Assembly: GCA_035569495.1 (NCBI GenBank)
Contig: DATMMX010000002.1
Coordinates: 39,234-103,233, forward strand
DNA from: DASRDZ01 sp035569495
GTDB lineage: Bacteria; Chloroflexota; Dormibacteria; Aeolococcales; Aeolococcaceae
DNA length: 64,000 nt
Reading direction: 5' to 3'
Positions within the stretch are counted from its first letter, which is position 1. Every line of letters begins with the position of its first letter. This document shows positions 17,601 to 25,972 of this stretch, in pieces. Under the pieces are notes generated by a model, which saw only the letters and a list, made by a program, of their open reading frames with translations, ran no database searches and was not told the DNA's origin. The translations under genes and the position numbers were made by a program.

Positions 17601-19201
17601 CGGGCGGTCTCCCCGCGGTATCGCAGCGCTTCGCCGAGCGACGCCTCGTCGACCCGGTCGTTGCCGGAGAGGTCGGCGATGGTGCGGGCGACGCGGAGGA
17701 CGCGGTGGAAGGCGCGGGCGCTGAGCTGGAGGCGGTCGCCGGCGATGGAGAGGAGACGGGTGGCGGCGGGCGTGGGGTCGCAGGCGGCGAGAAGGAGGAC
17801 GCCGTCAAGGTCGGCGTTGACGTGGGAGCTGGGCCGGGGCGGGGTGGTGCCCGCGGTTGTGACCAGCGCGGCGGTGCGGCGACGCCTGCGGCCGGTGCGG
17901 GTGCGCTCGCGGTCGAGCAGGTCGCGGTTGCGCTGCACCTGGCGCGCGCGGGCGGCGCCGACCCGGTTGCGGACCGGCTCCGCCGGCTCGTCGAGCGCCC
18001 GGTCGGGAAAGAGCACGTCGTACGACTGCCGCGGCACGGGCACCACCAGGTCGATGCGGTCGCGCACCGGGCCGCTGACGCGCGACTGGTAGCGCTGCAG
18101 CTCGCGCAGGCCGCAGTGGCAGCGGCGGGTCTCGTCGCCGAGGTAGCCGCACGGGCAGGGGTTGGCGGCGCCGACCAGGGTGAAGGCGGCCGGGTAGGTG
18201 ACGCTGCCCCGAGCGCGGCCGACGGTGATCGACCGCTCCTCCAGCGGCTGGCGCAGCGCTTCGAGCAGCGGGCGGGGGAACTCGCAGAGCTCGTCGAGGA
18301 AGAGGACGCCACGGCTGGCCAGGCTGATCTCGCCCGGCTGGGCGTAGCCGCTGCCGCCGCCGACCAGGCCGGCTCGGGAGATGGAGTGGTGCGGCGCCCG
18401 GAACGGCGGCCGCAGCGTCGCCGGTGGACGCTCGTGCAGGGCGCCGCGGAGCGACCAGATCGCCGACACCTCCAGCGACTCGTCGGGCGTCAGGTCGGGC
18501 AGCAGCGAGGCGAGCGCCCGGGCGAGCATGGTCTTGCCCGACCCCGGCGGCCCGAGCATGAGCAGGTTGTGGCCGCCGCCGGCGGCGATCTCCAGCGCCC
18601 GCTTGGCGTGGATGTGGCCACGCACCGATCCCAGGTCGACACCATCATCTTCCGCGGTTGCCTCGGCGTCTCCTGGTGGCGCGGGCGGCAGCGGACGTGA
18701 ACCGTCGAGATGGTAGACGCACGCCGGCAGCGACGGTGCGGCCACGACTTCGAGGTCCTCCACCATGGCGGCCTCCGCCGCGTTGGCCAGCGGCACCACC
18801 AGACGTCGCACCCCCGCGGCCCGCAGCGAGCGGGCCATGGGCAGCACCCCGGTCACCGGTCGCAGCGTGGCGTCCAGCGCCAGCTCGCCGAGCACCGCGG
18901 TGTCGCGCAGGCTGATGTCCCGCCCCGCGCAGCGCAGCACCGCGAGCGCGATCGCGAGGTCGTAGGCCGTGCCCTCCTTGGGCACCTCGGCCGGCGCCAG
19001 GTTGACGGTCAGCCGCCGCGCGGGGAACTCGAACCCCGCGTTGCGCACCGCCGCCCGGACGCGCTCACGCGCCTCCTGGATGGCCCGGTCGGTCAGCCCG
19101 ACGATGGTGAAGCCGGGCAGCCCGGCGGCGATGTCGGCCTCGACCGTGATGGGGATTCCCGCCAGCCCCTGGAGGGCGCAGCTCAGTGCAGTTGCGAACA
19201 T
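17597..19201 (-). CDS. comM: ComM/YifB-type Mg-chelatase-like AAA+ helicase
   Basis: Hexameric branch-migration helicase that helps integrate foreign DNA in transformation. The N-terminal Lon-protease-like domain has GLPGFTIVGLTDRAIQEA and LAPAEVPKEGTAYDL; Walker A is GPPGSGKTMLA (about 222-232); the sensor segment is GANPCPCGYLGDETRRCHC. C-terminal Mg-chelatase part. 534 residues. It has a strong promoter just upstream (TTGACC, 18 nt, TACACT) and an 8-9 nt leader, so comM-dprA forms its own transcription unit. Confidence 0.95.
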   Translation of the reverse strand: MFATALSCALQGLAGIPITVEADIAAGLPGFTIVGLTDRAIQEARERVRAAVRNAGFEFPARRLTVNLAPAEVPKEGTAYDLAIALAVLRCAGRDISLRDTAVLGELALDATLRPVTGVLPMARSLRAAGVRRLVVPLANAAEAAMVEDLEVVAAPSLPACVYHLDGSRPLPPAPPGDAEATAEDDGVDLGSVRGHIHAKRALEIAAGGGHNLLMLGPPGSGKTMLARALASLLPDLTPDESLEVSAIWSLRGALHERPPATLRPPFRAPHHSISRAGLVGGGSGYAQPGEISLASRGVLFLDELCEFPRPLLEALRQPLEERSITVGRARGSVTYPAAFTLVGAANPCPCGYLGDETRRCHCGLRELQRYQSRVSGPVRDRIDLVVPVPRQSYDVLFPDRALDEPAEPVRNRVGAARARQVQRNRDLLDRERTRTGRRRRRTAALVTTAGTTPPRPSSHVNADLDGVLLLAACDPTPAATRLLSIAGDRLQLSARAFHRVLRVARTIADLSGNDRVDEASLGEALRYRGETAR

Positions 19202-19210
19202 ACACCGGGC

Positions 19211-19240
19211 AGTGTAGTATCACAGCCATGTGTAGGTCAA
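19211..19240 (-). promoter_or_regulatory. promoter of comM-dprA
   Basis: Minus strand: TTGACC (19240-19235), spacer of 18, TACACT (19216-19211). The ATG follows 9 nt after the -10 box, so the mRNA starts at or just before the start codon. Confidence 0.6.
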
Positions 19241-19269
19241 GCCACCGCGACCGCGGCGCCGACCCGCGG

Positions 19270-19641
19270 CTACTCGTCCTGGACCGCGTTCTCGATGTGC
19301 TCGGTGCGGGTGACCTGGAGCTTGTCGTCGAGGATCAGCCCCAGCACGTCGATGCGGCAGGGCTGCTTCTGGCGGCGGCTGGAAGCCTGGTAAAGCTGCA
19401 TGAGAGTGCGCAGCTTCTGGCGCTTGCGCCCGTCGACGGCCTCCTCAGGCAGGCCGAAGCCCGTGCCGCGCCGCGCCTTGACCTCGATGAGGACGAGGGT
19501 GTCGCCGTCCTCGGCGACGATGTCGATCTGCCCCAGCGGCGACCGCCAGTCGCGGGCCAGGACCTCCATGCCCTTCCCGCGAACGAAGGCGAGGGCCGCC
19601 GCCTCTCCCGCGTGTCCGACGCGATCCTTGAGGGGACGCAT
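19270..19641 (-). CDS. yraN: YraN/UPF0102-family nuclease-like protein
   Basis: Small protein with a Holliday-junction-resolvase-like endonuclease fold, of unknown cellular role. The family signature is complete: GHAGEAAALAFVRGKGMEVLARDWRS, given here as GHAGEAAALAFVRG and EVLARDWRS, then GQIDIVAEDGDTLVLIEVKAR and a C-terminal CRIDVLGL. The D...E-V-K arrangement is the nuclease active-site pattern. Start: ATG at 19641 (MRPLKDRVG), because the longer reading to 19710 would overlap rplS. No ribosome site is obvious. It sits between rplS and comM as in many genomes. Confidence 0.88.
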   Translation of the reverse strand: MRPLKDRVGHAGEAAALAFVRGKGMEVLARDWRSPLGQIDIVAEDGDTLVLIEVKARRGTGFGLPEEAVDGRKRQKLRTLMQLYQASSRRQKQPCRIDVLGLILDDKLQVTRTEHIENAVQDE

Positions 19642-19675
19642 CGGCGGGAGGGCGGCGGGCGCCTGGCGTTGACCC

Positions 19676-20209
19676 CTAGCGATCAGTGGTCTCCGCGGCT
19701 GCGTCGGCAACGGGCTCCGCCCCGGCGGCTGCTTCCGCAGTCTCGGGCAGCTCCGCCTCGCGGATCTCCTCCACCTCGTCGTCCACGTCGTGGATCTCGG
19801 CGGCGCCGTCGTCGGTGGCCGCGGCGGCCGCGCGCGAGCGGGTCATCTGCCCACCGCCGATCGGCTCACGCCGCTCGCGGATGCGGGCGCGCTTGCCCAC
19901 CTTCTCGCGCAGGTAGTACAGCTTGGCGCGGCGCACGTCGCCGTGGCGGAGCACCTCGATCCTGTCGATGCGCGGCGAGTGCACCAGGAAGGTGCGCTCC
20001 ACGCCGACGCCGTGGGTGACGCGCCGCACCGTGAAGGTGCTGGCCAGACCGGTCTTGCCGCCGAGCGCGATGACCACGCCCTCGAAGACCTGGATGCGCT
20101 CACGGGTACCCTCGACGACCTTGACGTGCACGCGCACGGTGTCGCCGCTGCGCAGCACGGGAACCTCGGGCTTCTCCTGCTCGCGTTCGAGCAGGTCGAT
20201 GACATTCAT
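19676..20209 (-). CDS. rplS: 50S ribosomal protein L19 with acidic tail
   Basis: Large-subunit protein at the 30S interface. The conserved body ends near residue 118 (KLYYLREKVGKRARIRERRE). A 58-residue Ala/Glu/Asp-rich tail follows (HDVDDEVEEIREAELPETAE), an extension absent from most L19 proteins and probably disordered. 177 residues total. The start is near the trmD stop (overlap by one base) in the rpsP-rimM-trmD-rplS operon. Confidence 0.97.
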   Translation of the reverse strand: MNVIDLLEREQEKPEVPVLRSGDTVRVHVKVVEGTRERIQVFEGVVIALGGKTGLASTFTVRRVTHGVGVERTFLVHSPRIDRIEVLRHGDVRRAKLYYLREKVGKRARIRERREPIGGGQMTRSRAAAAATDDGAAEIHDVDDEVEEIREAELPETAEAAAGAEPVADAAAETTDR

Positions 20210-20904
20210 CAGACACCTCCTGCGGGGGCGCCGTCGCGGACCATGTCCGGCCGACGTCGCCTCATTCGTTCGTCACTCTGCTCGCGGCGCCAGCGCTCGA
20301 TGGCCGCATGGTGGCCACTGCGCAGCACCTCGGGCACCTCGCGTCCGTCGAAAGTCGCCGGACGCGTGTACAGCGGGGGTTCGAATCCCCTCTCGGTGAA
20401 GGTCTCGTCGCTGAGCGACTCGTGCGATCCCAGCGTGCCGGGAACCAGTCGCGCCACCGTCTCCACCACCACCATGGCGGCCAGCTCGCCGCCACTCAAA
20501 ACGTAGTCACCGATCGACAGCTCCTCGCCGATCTCCTCGCGAGCCCGCTCGTCGACACCCTGGTAGCGGCCACAGACCAGCACCAGGTGCGACTCGCCGG
20601 CCAGCTCGCGGGCGTACGCCTGGTCGAGGCGGCGCCCCTGCGGCGACATCAGGATCACCCGCGCCGACGCGTCCGCGTCGCGGTAGGACCGCACCGCACG
20701 GATCAAGGGCTCGGGCTTGAGCACCATGCCGGGACCGCCCCCGAAGGGGATGTCGTCGACCTGGCGATGCCGGTCGTCGGTGAAGTCGCGCAGGTCGTGG
20801 GCCTGCAGCGACACCACGCCCTGCTCCAGGGCGCGCCCCACCACCCCCGTGCCCAGCGGCCCGGGGAACATGTCGGGAAAGATGGTGAGCACGTCGACGC
20901 GCAT
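20209..20904 (-). CDS. trmD: tRNA (guanine-N1-)-methyltransferase
   Basis: Methylates G37 next to the anticodon of tRNAs reading CNN codons, including Leu and Pro, preventing frameshifts. SPOUT trefoil-knot motif SIGDYVLSGGELAAMVVVE; N-terminal MRVDVLTIFPDMF; also DDIPFGGGPGMVLKPEP. 231 residues. ATG at 20904 overlaps the rimM stop (TGATG). Confidence 0.97.
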   Translation of the reverse strand: MRVDVLTIFPDMFPGPLGTGVVGRALEQGVVSLQAHDLRDFTDDRHRQVDDIPFGGGPGMVLKPEPLIRAVRSYRDADASARVILMSPQGRRLDQAYARELAGESHLVLVCGRYQGVDERAREEIGEELSIGDYVLSGGELAAMVVVETVARLVPGTLGSHESLSDETFTERGFEPPLYTRPATFDGREVPEVLRSGHHAAIERWRREQSDERMRRRRPDMVRDGAPAGGV

Positions 20905-21419
20905 CACGCCTCGTCCTCGGCCCACGGGGTCACCACGATCTGGCCACTGTTGACATCAACACGCGCCACATGGGCGCGCACCAGGGGAATGCGACGCTCC
21001 GTGCCGGCGGCGTCACGCACCACCAGCACCGACTGCTCCCGGTACTCCTCGACGTCGGCGACAACACCGAGCGCCAGGCCGTCCACCGACGACACCACGC
21101 GCAGCCCCACCAGCTCGAAGTCGAACCACTCGTCCTCGCCGAGACCGCGAGCGGCCTCGCGATCGACGCAGAGGTACGCGTCGCGGAGCGCGTCGGCGGC
21201 GTCGCGCGACGCCACCTCGGCCAGCGCCAGCAGCACGTCGCCCTCCGCCGTGGGACGCGCCGTTGCCACCGTGTAGACCGACCCGTTCTCGCCGTACAGC
21301 GTCATGCCCGGCACGAAGCGCGCGGCGTCACCGCCGAGCGGCTCGACGCGCAATTCGCCGCGCACGCCGTGAGGACGGCGCACGTGGAGGGCACGCAGGC
21401 GCTGCGGTGTGTCGGTCAT
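20904..21419 (-). CDS. rimM: 16S rRNA processing protein RimM
   Basis: Assembly factor for the 30S head that binds S19. The N-terminal beta-barrel begins HVRRPHGVRGELRVEPL; the C-terminal PRC-barrel has WFDFELVGLRVV and RIPLVRAHVARVDVNSGQIVV. 171 residues. It lies between khpA and trmD in the conserved operon; a 23-nt gap separates it from khpA. Confidence 0.95.
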   Translation of the reverse strand: MTDTPQRLRALHVRRPHGVRGELRVEPLGGDAARFVPGMTLYGENGSVYTVATARPTAEGDVLLALAEVASRDAADALRDAYLCVDREAARGLGEDEWFDFELVGLRVVSSVDGLALGVVADVEEYREQSVLVVRDAAGTERRIPLVRAHVARVDVNSGQIVVTPWAEDEA

Positions 21420-21442
21420 CGAGGCTGGAGACACGTCGAGGC

Positions 21443-21679
21443 TCAGCCCACGTCCACCTGGACGCGCTGGCGATGGCGCAGCCCGGCCGCCCGCACCACG
21501 GTGCGGATGGCGTCGATGTTGCGCCCGTTCTTGCCGATCAGCTTGCCCATGTCCTCGGCCGACGCCTTGATCTCGACGACCGTCTGGCGGCCGCCGGGAC
21601 GCACCCGCACGCCCACCGACTCCTTGTCGTTGACGATGTTGCTGGCGATGAACAGCGCCAGGTCGCCGAAGTCGGTCAC
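21443..21679 (-). CDS. khpA: KH-domain RNA-binding protein KhpA
   Basis: 78-residue single KH domain protein with the RNA-binding loop MGKLIGKNGRNIDAIRT. In Gram-positive bacteria KhpA pairs with KhpB/EloR and affects cell division and translation; khpB is not in this window. The start overlaps the rpsP stop by 4 nt. Its place between rpsP and rimM is the usual one. Confidence 0.94.
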   Translation of the reverse strand: MTDFGDLALFIASNIVNDKESVGVRVRPGGRQTVVEIKASAEDMGKLIGKNGRNIDAIRTVVRAAGLRHRQRVQVDVG

Positions 21680-22056
21680 GCCTGCTCCTCCTGAGGCGCG
21701 GCCTCGACCTCGGGCTCCGCAGCGGCGGCGGGAGCCTCAGCCTCGGCGGCAACGGCCGCGGCGGGCGCCTCGACCTCGGCGGCCGGTGCCACCACGCGGC
21801 GCGACTGCGCGTTGCGCTGCAGGATGCCCTCGCGTTCGAGGAGCTTGCGGGCCACGTCGCTGGGACGCGCGCCCTTGCGCATCCACTCGTGCACCTTGTC
21901 GACGTCGATGCGCACCGTCGCCGGGTTGGGCAGCGGGTCGTAGTAGCCGATCTCCTCGATGAACTTGCCGTCACGCGGGCTGCGCGAGTCGGCGACCACG
22001 AGGCGATAGAAGGGTCGCTTCTTGGCGCCCATCCTCTTGAGTCGAATCTTGACCAA
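21676..22056 (-). CDS. rpsP: 30S ribosomal protein S16 with Ala/Glu-rich tail
   Basis: The conserved S16 body (VKIRLKRMGAKKRPFYRLVV, then FIEEIGYYDPLPNP) covers residues 1-80; the last 45 residues are a low-complexity Ala/Glu/Pro tail, like the tails on S2 and L19 here. The start is TTG at 22056, as MVKIRLKR requires, with GGAGA upstream. First gene after ffh, from which it is separated by a strong hairpin. Confidence 0.96.
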   Translation of the reverse strand: MVKIRLKRMGAKKRPFYRLVVADSRSPRDGKFIEEIGYYDPLPNPATVRIDVDKVHEWMRKGARPSDVARKLLEREGILQRNAQSRRVVAPAAEVEAPAAAVAAEAEAPAAAAEPEVEAAPQEEQA

Positions 22057-22091
22057 AACGTCTCCTTCTCGGCTCGCCGCGCGAGCCGTTG

Positions 22092-22120
22092 GGCCGCAAC
22101 GGCGCTTCGCGCCTGCGGCC
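22092..22120 (-). terminator. intercistronic hairpin between ffh and rpsP
   Basis: GGCCGCA (22092-22098) pairs with TGCGGCC (22114-22120), and inside it GGCGC (22101-22105) pairs with GCGCC (22109-22113) around a 3-nt loop: 12 bp with a 2-nt bulge, starting 8 nt after the ffh stop. No T run follows. It may be a weak or Rho-dependent terminator, an mRNA-end stabiliser, or a leader element of rpsP. Confidence 0.5.
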
Positions 22121-22127
22121 AGATTGG

Positions 22128-23501
22128 TTACTTCAGCTGCGCAGGATCCAAACCCTGCAGGTTCTTGAGCATGCGCATCTTGCCGCGCACACCCTTGCTG
22201 CCCTTGCCGCCGCCGAGCTGCTTGAAGAGCTGCTGCATCTGCTCGAAGCCCTTGAGCATTCGGTTGACCTCGCTGATCTCGGTGCCGCTGCCCAGGGCGA
22301 TGCGCTTGCGGCGCGAGCCCTTGATGATCTCCGGCCGGCGCCGCTCCTCTGCGGTCATCGAGAGCACGATGGCCTCGAGGTGGGAGAGGTCGCGCTCGGT
22401 GGGCATCTGGTTGCCGAGCTGGCGCATCTGCTTGCCCATGCCGGGCAGCATGCCGAGCACGCCTTCCAGCGGGCCCATCGAGCGGAGCTGGCGCATCTGG
22501 CCCAGCCAGTCCTCCATGGTGAGGCGGCCCGACATCAGCCGCTCCTCCATGTCCTTGGCCTTGCGCTCGTCGATGCCCGCCTGCGCCTTCTCGATCAGGG
22601 TCAGCACGTCGCCGAGGCCGAGGATGCGCGAGGCCATGCGCTCGGGGTGGAACGGCTCCAGGTCGGACACCTTCTCGCCGACGCCCGAGTACATGATCGG
22701 CTTGCCGATCGACTCGCGCATCGACAGCGCGGCGCCGCCGCGCGCGTCACCGTCGAGCTTGGTGAGGATGGCGCCGTCGACGCCGACCTGCTCGTCGAAG
22801 GCCCGGGCCACGTTGACCGCCTCCTGGCCGGTCATGGCGTCGACCACCAGCACGGTTTCGTGCACAGAGATCTTCTTGCGGATCTCCTTGAGCTCGTCGA
22901 GCATGCGCTGGTCGATCTGCAGGCGTCCGGCGGTGTCGACGATGACCACGTCGCAGTTGAGCCGCTTCGCCTCCTCGACGCCACGCCGGGCCAGCTCCGG
23001 CGGCTTGACGCCGTCGGCCGGCATCGACACCGGGATCTGGTTGTCCTTGCCCAGCTTCTCCAGCTGCTGCGCGGCGGCGGGACGGTAGATGTCAGCAGCG
23101 ACCAGAAGTGGACGGTGGCCCTCGCGGCGGATGGCCAGGGCCAGCTTGGCGGCCGTGGTGGTCTTGCCCGAGCCCTGCAGGCCGACCAGCATCACCACCG
23201 TGGGCGGCTGCGACTGGTAGCGGATCTTGCGCTGCTCGCCGCCGAGCAGGGCGACCATCTCCTCGTTGACGATCTGGACGATCTGCTGGCCCGGCGTCAG
23301 CGACTCGAGCACGTCGGCGCCGACCGCCCGCTCGCGGATGCGCTCGACGAACTGGCGGGCGACCTTGAAGTTGACGTCGGCTTCGAGGAGGGCCATGCGC
23401 ACCTCGCGCAGGCCGAGCTCGACCTCCTCCTTGGTGAGGCGGCCGCGGCCGGTGAAGGTGCTGAAGATGTCGGTGAGGCGGTCGGAGAGGGAGTCGAACA
23501 T
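22128..23501 (-). CDS. ffh: signal recognition particle protein Ffh
   Basis: GTPase that binds signal sequences and the SRP RNA. N domain about 1-90, G domain with GLQGSGKTTTAAKLA, DTAGRLQ and TKLDGDARGG, then a Met-rich M domain (MRQLRSMGPLEGVLGMLPGM split as MRQLRSMGPL and GMLPGMGKQMRQLGNQMP). 457 residues. The start overlaps the ylxM stop. SRP RNA is not seen in the window. Its receptor FtsY is encoded 2.5 kb upstream. Confidence 0.98.
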   Translation of the reverse strand: MFDSLSDRLTDIFSTFTGRGRLTKEEVELGLREVRMALLEADVNFKVARQFVERIRERAVGADVLESLTPGQQIVQIVNEEMVALLGGEQRKIRYQSQPPTVVMLVGLQGSGKTTTAAKLALAIRREGHRPLLVAADIYRPAAAQQLEKLGKDNQIPVSMPADGVKPPELARRGVEEAKRLNCDVVIVDTAGRLQIDQRMLDELKEIRKKISVHETVLVVDAMTGQEAVNVARAFDEQVGVDGAILTKLDGDARGGAALSMRESIGKPIMYSGVGEKVSDLEPFHPERMASRILGLGDVLTLIEKAQAGIDERKAKDMEERLMSGRLTMEDWLGQMRQLRSMGPLEGVLGMLPGMGKQMRQLGNQMPTERDLSHLEAIVLSMTAEERRRPEIIKGSRRKRIALGSGTEISEVNRMLKGFEQMQQLFKQLGGGKGSKGVRGKMRMLKNLQGLDPAQLK

Positions 23502-23803
23502 TAGAAACGCGCCTCCGGCGCGAGCCGCGCGCGCAGCTCCTCCTCCACCGCGTCGCGGCGGGCCAGCTCGGCGGCGTGGCCGAGGCGGGACTCGTAGTGG
23601 TCGAGCTGGATCAGGGCCCGCCGCACCAGGTCGTGGGCGGCGCTGCGGCTGCAGCCGAACTGCTCGGCCAGCTCGGCGTACGACCAGTCCTCGTCGAGGT
23701 GGAGGCGGCAGGCCTCGCGCTGGTGCTCGGTGAGCAGGGCGCCGTAGACGTCGAGGAGGCGCTGCTGCCGGGCCACCAGCTCGGTGGGATCGGGAGCAGG
23801 CAT
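23501..23803 (-). CDS. ylxM: YlxM/p13-like helix-turn-helix protein
   Basis: A 100-residue sigma-70 region-4-like protein usually encoded next to ffh and thought to modulate SRP. The core is LLDVYGALLTEHQREACRLH and DWSYAELAEQFGCSRSAAHDLVRRA, the HTH. ATG at 23803 chosen; a TTG five codons upstream is possible. Directly coupled to ffh (overlap). Confidence 0.9.
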   Translation of the reverse strand: MPAPDPTELVARQQRLLDVYGALLTEHQREACRLHLDEDWSYAELAEQFGCSRSAAHDLVRRALIQLDHYESRLGHAAELARRDAVEEELRARLAPEARF

Positions 23804-23837
23804 GGGTGTCAAGGACAAAGCCTGGACACCATAGCAG

Positions 23838-24599
23838 CTACGCGACCGAGCCCGTCTCCGCCACCACCCGGTCCCACAGCGTGCGGCGGCCGACCTCCGC
23901 GAAGCCGAGCCCCAGGTACACCCCGTGCCCCATCGCGGTGCTGCTCAGCACGGCGGGAAGCTCCGGCGCGAGCCCGACCACCGCCGCGGTCAGCGCGGCC
24001 CCGATGCCCCGCCGCCGTGCCGACCGCAGCACCGAGACGGCCGAGACCTGCACCACGCGACCGTCCACCGCGGCGAGCGCCGTTCCCACCGGACGGCCGT
24101 CGAGCCAGGCGATCACCAGGGTCAACCCGGGCACGTGCAGGCTGGCCGGCGCGGGGTGCACCGAGCCCGAAGGGGCCCAGTCGGGATTGCCGTCGGCCGC
24201 CTCGAAGATGGTGCGCTCGAAAAGCCGCACCTCCTCCGCACTGCCCACCGGCGCGACGCGCAGCCCGGAGACCCGCGGCACCGTGAGCCCACCCGCCGGA
24301 CGCGCCATCCAGGCCTGGGTCCCCGGCATCCGCCAGCCGAGCCCATGCAGGTCGAGGCGGCTGTGCGAGTCGGCGACGGTCAGCCTGCCGGTCAGCCCCG
24401 CGGCCGCCGCGTCGAGCTGCTCCGCGGTGGCGGAGGGCGCAATCGTCGAGGCGGCCAGGAACACCGGCGAGGCGTTGCCGGTGCGCCGCGCCACCGCGCC
24501 GTCCTCCTCCCAGCCCACGCCCAGCGCCGACAGCCCCATGCGATGCCACAGCGATTCGCCATGGACGCAGAGCGCGACGGGGTCGTCCACTTCCGCCAC
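23838..24599 (-). CDS. GNAT-family N-acetyltransferase
   Basis: The C-terminal half (about 125-253) is a GNAT domain: LVIAWLDGRPVGTALAAVDGRVVQVSAVSVL, given as DGRPVGTALAAVDGR and VQVSAVSVL, then the acetyl-CoA loop RSARRRGIGAALTAAVVG and GVYLGLGFAEVGRRTLW. The first 120 residues resemble a second, degenerate GNAT-like half. Substrate unknown. GTG start at 24599, 6 nt after the stop of the thioredoxin-like gene, so they are probably co-transcribed. Confidence 0.8.
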   Translation of the reverse strand: MAEVDDPVALCVHGESLWHRMGLSALGVGWEEDGAVARRTGNASPVFLAASTIAPSATAEQLDAAAAGLTGRLTVADSHSRLDLHGLGWRMPGTQAWMARPAGGLTVPRVSGLRVAPVGSAEEVRLFERTIFEAADGNPDWAPSGSVHPAPASLHVPGLTLVIAWLDGRPVGTALAAVDGRVVQVSAVSVLRSARRRGIGAALTAAVVGLAPELPAVLSSTAMGHGVYLGLGFAEVGRRTLWDRVVAETGSVA

Positions 24600-24604
24600 G
24601 CCCG

Positions 24605-24937
24605 CTAGACCCCGACCAGCGCCGCCTCGATCTCCGCGCGCAGCACGTCGATGCGCCGGTAGCCGACCAGCCGGAACAGCGCCTGGCCGCCGGCGAAGAG
24701 CATCAGCACCGGCACGCTGGGGATGCCGAACATCGCCGGGGTCACCGGGTTGGCGTCGACGTCGAGGCGGGCCACCGTCAGGTGCTCCCCGTCCTCCTCG
24801 GCGAGCACCCGGATGGTGGGCGCCAGCGCCTTGCACGTCGAGTTCCACTCCGCCCAGAAGAAGACGAGCACCGGCTTCTCGGAGTCGATCACCTGGGTGC
24901 GGAAGCTGCTGTCGGTGAGGGTGACGGGCAGGGCCAT
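24605..24937 (-). CDS. thioredoxin-fold protein with a single active-site Cys
   Basis: 110 residues, clearly thioredoxin-like: PVLVFFWAEW at 22-31, DVDANPVTPAMFGIPSVPVLMLF at 59-81 with the cis-Pro at 76. Where thioredoxin has WCGPCK, this protein has WNSTCK (31-36): the nucleophilic first Cys is Asn and only Cys35 remains. It therefore cannot do normal dithiol reduction; a chaperone, binding or monothiol role is possible. It precedes the acetyltransferase by 5 nt. About 85 nt separate it from the divergent MpaB-like gene. Confidence 0.85.
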   Translation of the reverse strand: MALPVTLTDSSFRTQVIDSEKPVLVFFWAEWNSTCKALAPTIRVLAEEDGEHLTVARLDVDANPVTPAMFGIPSVPVLMLFAGGQALFRLVGYRRIDVLRAEIEAALVGV

Positions 24938-25021
24938 GTGCGGTGCTCGGTGCTCCCTGTCGTGGTGGTGCGGCGACGCCAGCGGACTCTAGCGGACCGA
25001 TCACCCGATACCCTCACCGGC

Positions 25022-25972
25022 ATGGTCGCCGAGCGCACCCGCGAGCCCGGCCGCCGGCAGCCGCTGGCCGAGCTGTCCGCGGTGCTCTTCGGGCCGCCGC
25101 CCGGCTCGGATCAGGCGCCCCTGCTCGCCGACGACGCCGACGACCCCGGCCTCTTCGGCCCCGAATCGGTGACCTGGCGCCTGGGCCGCGAGCCCTTCCT
25201 GCTCGCCGGCGGCGGGCGCGCGCTTCTGATGCAGGTGGCCCACCCGCTGGTCGCCCAGGGCGTCGTCGACCACAGCGACTACCGGCGCGACCCCTTCGGA
25301 CGCCTGGTTCGCACCGTGCGCTGGCTGGTCGCGGTCACCTTCGGCACCACCGCCGAGGCGCACGCCGCATCACGTCAGGTGCGCGAGGTGCACGCCGTGG
25401 TGCGGGGCACGTTGCGCGGCGGCAACACGACGAGCAACGCACCGCTCGGCACGCCCTACGCGGCGACCGACCCCGAGCTGACGCGCTGGGTTCTGGCCAC
25501 GATTGTCCAATCGATGCTGGTCACCTACACCGCCACGGTCGGCCCGGTGGCCACCGCCGACGCCGACACCTTCGTCCGCGAATGGCGCGCCGTCGCGCCG
25601 CTGGTCCACGTGCGCAGGCAGGACACCTGGGACACGGCGCACGCGCTGCACGACTACGTCGACCGCGTGATCGAAAGCATCACGCCCGTGCCCGCGTCAC
25701 GCCAGGCCGCAACCGTGGTGCTCCACCCGCCGCTGCCCACCCGCGCACTCCGGCCCGCGTTCAGCACCGTCGCATTCCTCACCACCGGCCTGCTGCCGCC
25801 GCAACTGCGCGACGCATACCGGCTGCGCTGGAGTCCCCTCGACGCCGCCGCGCACAGCGCCACCTGCGCGTCGCTGCGCGCCGCCCACAGGGTGCTGCCC
25901 CGCGGCCTGCGTGTCTCCTCGCTGTACGACGCCGCGCTGCGCCGCAGCGAAGGGCGCGGCCTGCACCCCTAG
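25022..25972 (+). CDS. oxygenase MpaB-like (DUF2236) protein
   Basis: 316 residues of the MpaB/latex-clearing-protein related family (DUF2236), some members of which are b-type haem enzymes. The family blocks are present: GREPFLLAGGGRALLMQVAHP with Arg56, Glu57 and His74, shown as GREPFLLAGGG and RALLMQVAHP; VVDHSDYRRDPFGRLVRT; and REVHAVVRG with His124. No signal peptide. A lone plus-strand gene inside the minus-strand block; its stop overlaps the ftsY stop by 4 nt. Substrate unknown. Confidence 0.85.
   Translation: MVAERTREPGRRQPLAELSAVLFGPPPGSDQAPLLADDADDPGLFGPESVTWRLGREPFLLAGGGRALLMQVAHPLVAQGVVDHSDYRRDPFGRLVRTVRWLVAVTFGTTAEAHAASRQVREVHAVVRGTLRGGNTTSNAPLGTPYAATDPELTRWVLATIVQSMLVTYTATVGPVATADADTFVREWRAVAPLVHVRRQDTWDTAHALHDYVDRVIESITPVPASRQAATVVLHPPLPTRALRPAFSTVAFLTTGLLPPQLRDAYRLRWSPLDAAAHSATCASLRAAHRVLPRGLRVSSLYDAALRRSEGRGLHP

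Noticed and set aside
20949..20962. TGTTGA-CA-TCAACA inverted repeat resembling the smc/parB palindrome
   Set aside because: Lies inside the rimM coding sequence, alone, with a different centre and no promoter.
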